A stretch of DNA of 64,000 nt from Marasmius tenuissimus (Eukaryota; Basidiomycota; Agaricomycetes; Agaricales; Marasmiaceae). The notes under the pieces are model-generated. The model was not told the origin of the DNA. It ran no database searches and was given only the letters and a program-made list of their open reading frames with translations. The stretch covers positions 1,240,001 to 1,304,000 of the forward strand of contig JAQOTA010000053.1 of assembly GCA_029532415.1 (NCBI GenBank), read 5' to 3'. Shown one piece after another: positions 45,700-56,159 of this stretch. How positions within the stretch are numbered: the first letter of the stretch is position 1; each line of letters begins with the position of its first letter. The translations under genes were made by a program, and so were the position numbers.

Positions 45700-46960
45700 T
45701 CTGCCTTTTCCCCAATATAATCTCCCTCTCTCCTCTCTCTTGTATTCCCTCGTCGGCAATGCAAGGAAATAAGTCAACATCGAAAGAACCAACGCACCTT
45801 AGGATCCTTTGGATCGTCGGGTAAACAGGTGCGTTTCAGTTTGATCTTCATCGACCATAAAAAGTTGATTTTCTCTCGATAGTCCACTGTTGGGTCTTGG
45901 TCGGTTTGGCCACGATGTTGGCGGCAATGACTTACAGCCGTAGATAATAGAGTAGCTCTGGTCAGACAGGGAATCCGGATGGCTGGGGAATACCCAGCTG
46001 AATTGCAGGAATGCTCGGCCTCCTGCGAAATCGTCGACACTACGATGCATCAGTTGGGTGTTATATTGGAACTTATGACTCCAAGCCTCCAATCGTGCAC
46101 TCAGAAAGATTAGTGGCCCACCACCACCTACCACGAATTCCACTTCCGCTCGCCGCGCTGCTCAGGCCTCTGCAACGATGTTTTTTTCCACCATCAGCAC
46201 CCGTTATCCAAAACTACATTGCGACCAGACGAATCTCGACATCAACCCCGCGACTTTACGCTGGTTTGATCGCCCAGGCGGTTTATTGTCCGAGTGGCCA
46301 CGCCTTTTCAGTTGCCACTATCAATTCTTCCACTCCTTCTCAAACGAGATGCTGCCCTCGTACCTCCACATCGGTACCAACGACGTGCTACCAGGCCTCT
46401 GATCCCTCTTATTTCCTTCCCACGTCACATCTTCGTTCAAAGGTGTGGTTCGCATTCCTTGCGATGTACCGCTCATTGTAGCTCCATGGGATACTTTCGC
46501 AAACCTCGATACCAACATCCAGGAGAGTCATCGATGCCACACTCCCTGCTTATCCGTCTATCACAGTACCCTATACGAGTGGCCGTGTCCATGGTCATCA
46601 TTCTGTAGCATTGGGTGGCCGCCCTCATATCATCAACATTACATTCTTTTCCGACGATTTCTCGTCATCACGATTTCTCTTCTTGAGCCACGCACAGAGC
46701 CTCCTTTGGGCCGCCAGCGTCTCATGGTTATCATGTATCGCTGTACTCCACAAGAAGGCCGTGGTTGGGGGAGATTGCTTCATATCCCATAACAAAATCA
46801 GAACGGCCACTCAGTACCATCAAGAACCTACGAGAGATAGACGAAGGCGGGCTTACGCTGGGCATAGAATGCTGCCTGCAACCTATTGTTGGTTGGGCTG
46901 GGAGGTTGGGCCGATTATGACATTGATAGGTTTGTTCTTCAGGTGCGAGGCTACCTTTCC
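45700..46960 (+). pseudogene. F4 family member E
   Basis: An ATG at about 45760 follows the CT tract and opens MQGNKSTSKEPTHLRILWIV. A leader intron ends in TCTCGATAG at about 45882 and is conserved with the other copies. Downstream, VDTTMHQLGVILEL (46.03 kb) matches F4-A, and a frame with PATLRWFDRPGGLLSEWPRL then FHSFSNE at about 46.25-46.35 kb parallels F4-A in part. Frames are broken between blocks and part of the F4-A sequence near 6.41 kb is deleted here. Unknown family. Confidence 0.3.
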
Positions 46961-46999
46961 TGTTCTCACTTGAAGCTGAAGCTGTTGCTTACTGTTAGG

Positions 47000-47960
47000 T
47001 GTTTTCTGCTAGATCCCGTGTGTTAGAACGACAGATATGGTAGTAACGATGGGGTTGAAATTGAGTACATCATCATCCACTGCGACCTCGACATCGGCTT
47101 CGTGACTCGTCATCGTGCAAGGCGATATATATCACCGTTTTCCGAGACCAAAGTGTGATATTTACAATTACCGATACCTTCGTAGTGTCCGCAGCAACGG
47201 TGTTCAGTTGTACGTCGGATTCCGTGAACCGAAAGCAGGACTCGAACACATAGTTGAGGGGGCGAAGATGTTGGGTTGAAGGATGTATTCGTCAGGTTCA
47301 AAAACTCCCTTCTATTCTTGTATCGTAGCTCACAAAGTCCTTCTTCAGGCGAACACAATCTCAGAGCTTGGGAGGACATCACGTATCTCGCTAACGAGTT
47401 CTCAAACATAGCAAGAACGGGAGATAGTAGCCGCCGCCGTCACGAGGACCATGACCAAGTTCGTTGTTCTGGCACATACACCCTACGTGGTCTTTCGTTT
47501 GCTTTTAAGAACTTCGGTTCTCGTGCTACAACTTGTGTGTTGGGCAAGGAGCGTGTCTTGTTACCGTGCCGGAGGGCTCATGGATCCTTTCAGAGGTATG
47601 TACTACTTATCGCATCTCTCCTCCCCTAACTAACTCTCATTGGCTGTTTTTTGTCGTTCCTATAGAATGCTCGGAAAGGGGTTTGATTTGTATCCGTTTC
47701 CCTCCTTAACCTACCCCATCTTCGTCGATATGCTTGCTCTATCCATCCGTTGCCATTGCCAGCCGTGCCATCCTGCATCATATCGAGTTCGGTGTGCGCA
47801 GGAGAGATTAAGACAGGCGGTGCGCTCATCTTGCTGGTCTTGAATGGTCGCACATTCCCGCCGCTACCCACGGGTTGGGTCATTTTGGCACGGTATTTGA
47901 CTGGGGGTCGTGGTCGATCGTACCTCATATGCGCATATCGTAGATTGACGACGACGGCTC
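47000..47960 (+). pseudogene. F5 family member E
   Basis: A + frame with YTLRGLSFAFKNFGSRATTC leads through LGKERVLLPCRRAHGSFQR to an intron at about 47594-47665 (GTATGT to CTATAG). Exon 2 then begins MLGKGFDLYPFPSLTYPIF and ends after about 65 residues at 47843. The exon join parallels F5-A, and here the upstream frame is continuous through the region where F5-A has two extra bases. The start codon is not defined. It may be the functional version, but there is no domain or localisation signal. Confidence 0.4.
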
Positions 47961-48239
47961 TCTCGGGGAATGGGGATCTTTCGTCCATACCGTCACCCTC
48001 GGTATGTATTCCCTCGCTCGCGTTCTTCCAGAGTCACTTGAAGGGCAGAATCAGAGCTTCAATGCCCTCGATCCAATCCAGCGCCGTGACGAGAGGGGCG
48101 GGTACCTCTACGAATAGTATACCGATGCAGGCAATCTATCATAGACGGTCTTCTTGTTTGATATTTGTCTGCCCTATACGTTCGTTTTTCTGTATTTTGG
48201 GAAGATGGGGATCACTTAGATTCTCGATTGACGATAGAT

Positions 48240-49094
48240 TTATAGAGAAATATTTGCTCCGCAGGTTCTCCCCCAGTCAGATGCTGAGTGGTGACGCTCC
48301 CTGGGGCCTGAAGCCTACATCACGATTGATAGAGATAACGAGGGTGAGGGTTTTTGTCAGAAGATAAGGCTTTAAGAATCAGAACTTGTTGGGTTCGCGA
48401 AACTGGGTTTCTGTTGACTGAAAAACTTGCGTATTCGCTGAAGTTTTTTTGAAGCTTTCAATCATGAACCAAGCGGATTAGCGAGACAAATGGTAAGATA
48501 TGAGAACTCAGTGAATTCAGGGCACACTTCCACACTCATACCACTTAACAGCGGTCTGGGACTCGTCAAGGCAACATCAAGGGAAGAGGAAGGACGTGGG
48601 AACGTTACTTCCATTCTCCGACTCGACGGGCCGCGACAGTCTCAGCTTCCTTGACGACGATTCACAACAATGTCGGTTTGACGTTCTGATTGCCTCTCCC
48701 TAAGCCTCGGTACTGTTCTTCGATGATGCAGCGTACGCCATAAAGTCTCCTCAAAAATCTGTGCTCATTCTCATTAAGTTACAAGGGCTGGTAAATAGGA
48801 ATTAATTGGAAGAGGGCGTTTATCATTAGATCTGGTGAGTCCTATTCTTGTGCTGTACTTGTCATCTCCGTTGCTAATGGTGCATTATGCTCCAAAGTCT
48901 GCTGGATTAGAGACTCGTATCAAAGAGGACATTTTGGGTCGTGCTATGTGGAGATGGTGCGGCGTAAATCCAAATTGGACGTTGCTGCCGCGCATCGTGA
49001 ATCATGATGCTGTTGACCACAGCATTCGGACGATACGCCTTGTCTCTTGACCTTCACCTTCACCCGATACCAAACCCTTCTGCCCCCACATTCA
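48240..49094. other. 5' flank of F1-E, duplicate of 8.47-9.36 kb
   Basis: Near-identical to the F1-A upstream region, with the CCTGAGG array reduced to two units. No coding frame is conserved. Confidence 0.6.
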
Positions 49095-51134
49095 ATGCCT
49101 ACTGAGTTTTTCCACAAGGCACGGAACCTTCAGATTACCGACGGTAACTTCAACCACATCGAGGGAGATCAAATCCACTACACGCCAACAATTGTCCAAG
49201 CGAAGGAGAAGGAACCTACAATATTCGATGAGGTGAGTGGATAACATTGTGCTGTACGCCGAAGGATCTGACTGTGGTTGTAGTATTACAAAGTGAAGCT
49301 CGGTGGGATTTGCAAGTTGAGGCATATTGGGACATATCAGGATGAAGGGCGCATAGGAGTTGGACTGCGAGCTGACAGGACAGTCTGTACAGCAAGGGTG
49401 GTGGATCGGCCGGGAAAGGTGTTTACGGTGGTGCAATATAGCGGACCGGGTGCGCAGAGAGTATGTCGATTAATTCTCGAGATAGATGAACCATCTAACT
49501 CTTTTTCCAGGCATTCGAAGAAGATTTTCGGAGGTTGGCGAGAATACTGTGTGCCCTTTCTCTAAGTTTCTATCATTGTGGATACTCAAATCACGCTAGG
49601 ACTTCGAACGCGTCGCACATCTACGGCTACAGCAAGTCGGAAATCCCCTCGATCATAATGCATAACGGTACGTGGTTGCATGTTGTAGGTTGAGCTTGAC
49701 TGATTTTCTCACTGTAGAACTGATACCAGCTGTGCACTTGAATGTTGGGTGGTTGGGTCGAGAATATGTCAGTAATGTTGCTGTAAGTAGCCAACGTAAT
49801 CTTCGAAACAATTGGAATGAACTGGTTATAGAGGCAACTGGGTTGTGATGCCAGTGTGTTAGTTACCACCTCGGAGTTGTGGTTGGATGTTGGAAGAGGA
49901 GTGTTTTGTCGTGGTCCACCAGGGCCAGGCGGAGTGGAGTTGTTTCGTGGTTTTGGGATTAGAGACATGCCTTTGACCATAGATTTTCTTCGAGAAGACG
50001 TTTTGATACGCTTCTTGGTGAGTCAAAAGTCGAAGGAAGTGGATCGCCGCGTCATTTCGAATCTCGCGCTGGCAGATGTTCGGCCGTCGCGCCGAGGTTT
50101 GGATTTGGTGCCTGAACGAGTCTCTCAGCCAACTGTCATTTCGACGTTGACAAACACCCCCATCGCCGTCGCAAACAATGTCTGGACGAGCCTCTACAAT
50201 GATCTTTCAGATCAGAAATCACTGGAAAATGGGCTGACCAGGTACGTGTTTGAAGAAATCCTTTACTTGCTTGTCTGACACTCAGTAGATTCACACTCAC
50301 TGGTTCAATCCGGTATATTTCATTGCAATGTAATTTTTATGCAGACTTCGCCTGGATGTCGCAAGCTTTAAGCATTTTTCATGCTTGTGGAATCGATTTA
50401 GAGGAAGATTTGAGTGCCTACGGTGTGTTATCAGACTGCCATCCCCTTTCTGCCTGCTGACATCTTTTAGAACTTTTCTATCCTTATGCCGACCTGCACA
50501 GCAACTTTCTAGAACCCTCTGAAGCCCAACTCAAGCGACAATCCCAACAACCGATCTACATCTTCATTCATTCATTACCTTCCGACCTGGGCCCTTGCGA
50601 AACATCTTCTCTCCATCATTGGTCTTTCCACGAAGACGGTCGCTCCCCCCTCTCTTGCGAAACCTGTCACAGCCTCGGCCTCCCCATCCAACTCAAATTA
50701 GAAGGTCATAACTCCTGTTTATTCTCTTGCCCCAAGGACACCTACAGACGGATGCACCAATATCAGCTCAACCGAGGCTTCGACCCCTCCACCATTGATT
50801 TTGCTTGATATCTTGGAGAAGATAAGAACATTTTCCGGCCTGTGAAGGACTCGGATCAGTTTGAGATTCAAGAAGGTTTGCTTCACCATTCTTATCTCTT
50901 TGTCGAGCCTAACATTCTCTTATCCTGTCATTAGAATCTCTGCCTGAAGGCCGAGCCTCAACGCCGACATCCGACTCCATGTCAGGGATTGAAGATCTCG
51001 GTCCAATCCACTCAAGTTCAGCCTCCGTGGCGTCTGAAATTCAAGAGGGGTCCACTGGCTTTAGGTTGCCCTTCGCCGGAATATCAACTGAATCGGTCTC
51101 TACGACGGAGACTTTTGACATGGAGGTAGACTGA
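49095..51134 (+). pseudogene. F1-E, FNxVxGDQ-family copy with premature stop
   Basis: Exon positions mirror F1-A with a constant shift of 39,738 through exon 6: 49095-49232, 49284-49460, 49511-49548, 49600-49667, 49718-49782, 49832-50241, then 50289-50422, 50471-50875 and 50935-51134. All splice sites are intact. In exon 8, TTTGCTTGATATCTT has TGA at 50806-50808, where F1-B and F1-C have CGA (Arg) and F1-A has CAA. The reading frame therefore stops after 455 residues and loses about 90 C-terminal residues. A Trp-to-Cys change occurs in exon 7 (TGG to TGT). A shortened protein is possible, since the central blocks survive. Confidence 0.8.
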
Positions 51135-51139
51135 TGTGA

Positions 51140-52480
51140 GGTGAAGCTATCCGTTCTGTATCTCTGCAGCCCACGCAGCTCGCTCATCTTCAGGACCATG
51201 TGTAGAAGCTGTCTATCAATTTCCCCTCTCTATTTAGGTCGCGCGCTGGATTTCTGGGCGCTTTGGATTGTGTACGCATAGTATCCATACAAATTCCAAC
51301 CCGTCTTCCGATACCTTACGTCCAGTCTGCTTGGAATTCACATGCGGTCTAGTTACCATCGCCTTGTCGGTAATTCACGGCTATGCCTCCAAAGCGGGGC
51401 TGAGCAATCGTATACATACACCATGGTTGGGGTTTGCTCTCAATGATCAGATTATTAAAGAGTGGTATCGACGGTACTGTGAACAAGAATATACATAGAT
51501 AGGTAGAGCATGAGAAGAAAAGGAAGGGGGGACACTTCAGTCGCGTCTTGAACTATGAAGAGAGAAACCAGGTTGAGTCCACTCTTCGCGAGATGGTGTA
51601 TCTCCCCGAGGGTATGCCCATTGCTCACCACCTGAGACAACAATTTGACCTTATCAGAGTCCTTGTCAAGTCTGCCTTGAGCCTGACCCCGATCGCTGCT
51701 TCGTCAGATCAACCATCGAGGGGACAGACCATGCCTCCCTTGGGCAAAGTCCCGTTGACCGAAATATTCCCGGATGGCTTGGACAGTGCCGGCTGGGGGG
51801 GTGCATCAATCAAGTGCTGTAGCGAGAGGAAGATGATCACTTGAAGGTACGTGACGAAGAAAGCACGGTCGACTTACCACCAGGGAACCTTGCGTTAGGT
51901 CAAAACGACCGATCCTGAAAAGAGGATGGACGTGTTCTTCACTGTGTTGACGTTGACCCAAAATCGAGGCTCTGAATACACAAGTGGTGAATGGAAAGGA
52001 TTTACAATTCAAGAGAAATGACGGGATCTACGGGAGTTGGTGTGAGCCTATCTGGAAACTCTCAGGACTGGTTAGAATATTCGTACCTGCTGTATTTCTG
52101 ATGGGAAAGCTGGTGTTGACCTCGAGTCCCCTCTTCCAACTCCACCATGCCATATATGTCTCCTGTAGCAAACTCGGGCTGAACTCCTGGGGTCCGTCGG
52201 CTCATGAATGTCCATCCTGCTTCCCGTATTCGTGTTGCTGGGTATCGATAGCACCATCAGGTACAACTCGCTGGGTGCTACACGCTGAATCGTCCCCTCC
52301 TCCATCCCTGGCATCAACTGAACCTCGGAAGGCAGCAATCGCGGCACAGATTTGACGAGTTCTCTTCGACATCACATTGCGAATCGTGGTGTCGTCCACC
52401 GCTGCTGGGAAGCTTGACTCAGTTCCAACCAGAGACCACCTATTGCCGCCCATTGGGTCGAAGCTCCCGGTCGTCAAGCA
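51140..52480 (-). pseudogene. tail-to-tail - strand remnant beside F1-E
   Basis: The - strand holds RIGRFDLTQGS at 51.9 kb, an intron beginning GTAAGTCG, then PPQPALSKPSGNIS ending MVCPLDG with a stop, and further on LSQVVSNGHTLGEIHHLAKS. It parallels 32.9-33.5 kb. About four bases are missing near 51.73 kb relative to the other copy, so one of the two conserved frames is broken. Confidence 0.35.
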
Positions 52481-52489
52481 TGAATGAGG

Positions 52490-54100
52490 CTCTCTGGGTG
52501 TTTCGAGGCACTGGCAAGAGCGTGAAAGGGTTGCTATGGTTCATGATGCTGTACGAATCGTAGCAGCGTCCGGATTATGGAACTTGGTTGACTGTGGCAC
52601 CATAAAATCAAACTCGTGGATGTGAATATCCCACCGAGGCGGATAAAAGCCGCTGTTGGCACCTGGCCCGCTATAGGGATGCCTTCGTACTAAACCGAGC
52701 TGGGGGAGTAACCACTGTAGACCTGCATTTCCAAATTCCATGTCCTGAGGGCCGTCGAGCATCGGAAAAACGAGGAATGCCCGGTTTCGCTTTGGTTGAG
52801 AGCGTCGGTGATGTAAAGGAGCAGCTAACTGGCAACTGTTTGAACTGCCGAACGCTTTGGCTGGCCACTATCCAGGACTTTCGACCTCGATCTTCTGTGA
52901 GAGCAGGGAGTTTGGATGGTGAGATGAGGTACACGGCGGGGCGGCGGGAGGAAGGGACGTGATCATCAGCTTCCAGTATTTAGGTACGGCATCGGTGGTG
53001 ACGGTCAATCTGGATAGCTGCTGAGGTGGTGCAGAAGTCGAAGCGTCATCACATTCAAGATTCAAGAGATCGTCATCAGGGCCGATGCAACTGGGTAGCG
53101 AAGGTGGTCCTGAATTAGGTGTAGCATGTGGAGAGTAGTTGGTGGGGGTCGCATACTGATCATTGGGAAGAGCACCAGTGTTGTTAGTGTCAAGTGTCCC
53201 GTCGACCAAGATGGGAGATGACGGCGGGCGCGGCTGGGTTCTGTGGGCACCAGATGACAGGGAGGGGGGGAAACGAGATCCGAGCCTGTCCACGCCTAGC
53301 ACCTCATTTCATCCTCTGTTACCGTCCCTAGTTTCTCCCATTGAGCGCATTCTGAGGCGTGGTTCAAAGTAGAATTCGGTGGAGCGTGAGAGTTTGATGA
53401 GGCAGGGAGGAGAATGAGACAAGTGATGACGACAGATTTCGAGATGTGTTTATAGTATTGGGATAGGAAGGAGCTGCTGCCAACTCCAATTTCGACTTTT
53501 TGAGGTACTGGTCTGGGTTGGGTACCATCGTTGTTCCACCGTTATCAGCACACTCTATTATCTGAACAACGATCAATAAAGAAGTCGGTTGTAAGAGGAT
53601 TACGAGTACTCACATCTTTTATCGAGGTGTCTTCAGGCGGCTCTCTGGCTATCGAAGAGGTGAGAGTGAGAAGCATGAAAGCCGTGTATTGTTCATGTTG
53701 CCGAACAAAACATGGCGTCCGAATTCTGGGTTCTTCGCACTGTGTAATCGAGCTCAATGGCCGCTGAGGTTGTCGACGCGAGAAGTTCGATAAACGAGGC
53801 AGGGAGGAGAATGAGACAAGTGATGACGACGGATTTCGAGATGTGTTTATGGTATTGGGATAGGAAGGAACTGGTGTCAACTCTGATTTCGACTTTTTGA
53901 GGTACTGGTCTGAGTTCAGTACCATCGCGGGTTCTGCCGCTATCGGCACTCTACTATCTGAATAGCGATGAGCAAAGCAGTCGATTGTATGAGGATTACG
54001 TACTTACATCTTCTATTGAGGGAATCTCGACTCAGGTAAGTTTATCCGTGGTTGCCCTCTTCGGTTGTCTTTGGTACGACGATGTTCTGTCCAGTGTCCG
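52490..54100 (-). pseudogene. F2 family member 5
   Basis: The - strand contains VPKTTEEGNHG near 54.06 kb, but the ATG of the other copies is replaced, so the start is lost. The body block with NSDQYLKKSKSELTPVPSYP at 53.9 kb recurs as NPDQYLKKSKLELAAAPSYP at 53.5 kb, an internal duplication as in member 2. The end, PPRWDIHIHEFDF, is identical to the 12.8 kb copy. A 144-codon open stretch (53302-52868) with CIGPDDDLLNLECDDASTSA is the longest. Unknown function, probably inactive. Confidence 0.4.
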
Positions 54101-54805
54101 TGGCCTGAGTCTGTCTCGTCGCCAGGCGTGCCAAGGTTGACATTGAGTTCTAACGTAGTCGTTGCGGGCCTTGATGGCAAAGAGTTCCAATGCTGCAGTG
54201 GTAAGTACGGATTCAGAGGATAAAGAGACAGGAAAGGGACGAATCACAAACCTCGAGACGCAAGTGAATTTTTGCTGGAGCGTGAGGCGATAGCCTCGAC
54301 GATGACGACCGCGGTAGATGTTGTGTTGACATCGAAGATAACGTTGGTGCTTCTCCCTTTCCGTCCCATCTCGTCTTGATTTTCGCTGATTACGCTCATC
54401 CTCTCGCCCTGCAGGTTCTTGCTAGAGCTGGCCAGAGAGTGGCTAGATGTTTGTTAACCCGTATTGAAGTTGACGTTGAGGTCAAGTCTGGGTAGATAGA
54501 AGAGCATGTATCCAATCCCTGATGGGGGTTTGTTGATAAAAAGCTATCTGCCAGTCATTTCCTGGCAATGGCTAGCGTTTCCTCGAGAAATGGCACCTCT
54601 TTCCGTCCTTTCTACCGATTTGTCCCTTTGTGGCTCTGCAGAATCTTGATATTTTCAGTCTGTACTGTAGAGAGCTGAGATGTTGAGGAGAGAAGCCGTG
54701 AATGAGAGATGGCGTCCAAAGGGGTGGTGAGAGTTGGAAGGAGAGGCCAACTCGCTTCCACTTGGCTCCGGATTCTGGGCTGGGCTTCTGGAAAATTTCC
54801 TCCTT

Positions 54806-54816
54806 TGACTCATTTA
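54806..54816 (+). promoter_or_regulatory. fifth TGACTCA promoter module, truncated F4
   Basis: TGACTCATTTA keeps the Gcn4-type core and loses the inverted CCAAT. The left flank (GGGCTTCTGGAAAATTTCC) is conserved, but nothing of the F4 gene follows. Similarity ends here, marking the right edge of the repeat cluster. Confidence 0.45.
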
Positions 54817-54826
54817 CGGGCGTGTT

Positions 54827-55039
54827 CTGGTTTGATCACCGCGAAGCAACATTTAGTTGCCGAGTCCCTTTCGGCTCAGTATATGCAGATATATGTAGGT
54901 CAAGAATGATTCCAGAAAAAGTCCGACAAGAAAGAGTGGAGGATTGCACCGCCAAGCCAATTTGTCCCAAATGGGCATTACGTTCAATTCGTCTTGGTTT
55001 GATCATCGCGAAGCAACATTTAGTTGCCGAGTCCCTTTC
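54827..55039 (+). repeat. 46-bp direct repeat, two copies
   Basis: A block starting TGGTTTGATCA.CGCGAAGC and ending GCCGAGTCCCTTTC occurs at about 54827-54872 and 54993-55039, with one or two differences. The about 120-bp spacer shows nothing else. It lies exactly at the cluster edge. Confidence 0.8.
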
Positions 55040-55107
55040 TCCTCGTACTTGTCCAACCAGGCAGACAATATAAATCTTGCGTACAGGTGAACTCGGTATT
55101 ATCGTGA

Positions 55108-55200
55108 CCGTATAACCTTTCCCCCTCCTCCCTTTCCCCCTCCTCCCATACCTCTCCCCCCCCTCCCATCTCTCTTCCATCGCTCGCTCATCTCTCCTGG
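55108..55200 (+). promoter_or_regulatory. pyrimidine-rich tract upstream of the 55.5 kb gene
   Basis: A long C/T run with repeated CCCCCTCCTCCC units, typical of fungal transcription-start regions. It precedes the next gene by about 0.3 kb; sequence between contains a possible 5' UTR intron. Confidence 0.4.
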
Positions 55201-55515
55201 CTCTCTACCGTCCCGGTGAGTTCGAAGGTACAAGTCCTTCACGCATCTGAGCCCCTTGCCCTTCTTGCTTTACTCATTCTAGGCCCACTACCAACAGCTA
55301 CCAACCTTGAGCCCATTGTGCTTTCAACGTTCGTGGTCAATCTCTTGAATTGAGGAATACTCGCAAAGGTCTTCCTCGAACTGTGAAGAAGGAACAGCCT
55401 GATATAGCTAACGATAAGGGTTTTACACGGTAAGTTATTCCACGCATTGCGATGTTGACGACCAAAACCGTGACCGTACAGATCTACCCAGGACTAGAAA
55501 CTAAGGAACGCAAGA

Positions 55516-56157
55516 ATGGCGGCCTTGGGGAGCTCGGTTGAGACCATAGAGGAAGGGATGTCGGCTACAACCAGCTATGGCGGGGGTGCTGCCATGCAAA
55601 TCTTCATGATGATTCTCGTGTTACTCGTCGGATTGGGAGTAGGCGCCAAACGGTGGTTCTATCCCTTCACTATGGACAAGCTGGAGCGCGAAATTGGGCT
55701 GATCTGGGAGCTCATCGAAGAGAATACAACGCGTCGCTGGGATTTATTGGGACGTCCGGGTTGGGAATTGAGAGAGCGACTATACCGGTGCGTATTGTAC
55801 CCTCCTTCGATTGAGAGGTAGACATGAGCAGCTGACAGAGATGTTTGTGATGCAGAGAATGCGACAAGATGACCGAGATCAAGAATAGGTCGACTGCAGA
55901 ACCGAATAGATGGAATCTTCGAGCTTGGTTTGTCGTGCAATGGCGAGAAATGAACGACGTCAAAGAGTGTTATTTGTCATTGATGGCAATAAAGAAGGAG
56001 ATCACGGTACGTCTTCCGAGCCCTGTAGACAGCATGTAGCTGATTCGTGAGATTGAAGACGGTCATAGAGAGTCGGAAACGGCACCTGTTTGCCCCGGCC
56101 AACCAATCCAACCCATCCAACATCGACGACGCGACCGTAGCGGTGATGGCCGCCTGA
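55516..56157 (+). CDS. small single-pass membrane protein, 169 aa
   Basis: Three exons: 55516-55787, 55856-56006 and 56071-56157. Introns are 68 and 64 bp, GT-AG, and the total is 170 codons. Residues about 26-46 (QIFMMILVLLVGLGVG) form one hydrophobic segment followed by KRWF, so the C-terminal part is probably cytosolic. The rest is charged and helical-looking (MDKLEREIGLIWELIEEN), then KNRSTAEPNRWNLRAWF. The end, SNIDDATVAVMAA, gives a sensible stop. The third exon depends on the acceptor CATAGAG; an upstream AG gives a longer, less protein-like tail. No family is recognised, and it is single-copy in the window. It could be an organelle membrane protein. Confidence 0.6.
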
Positions 56158-56159
56158 CA

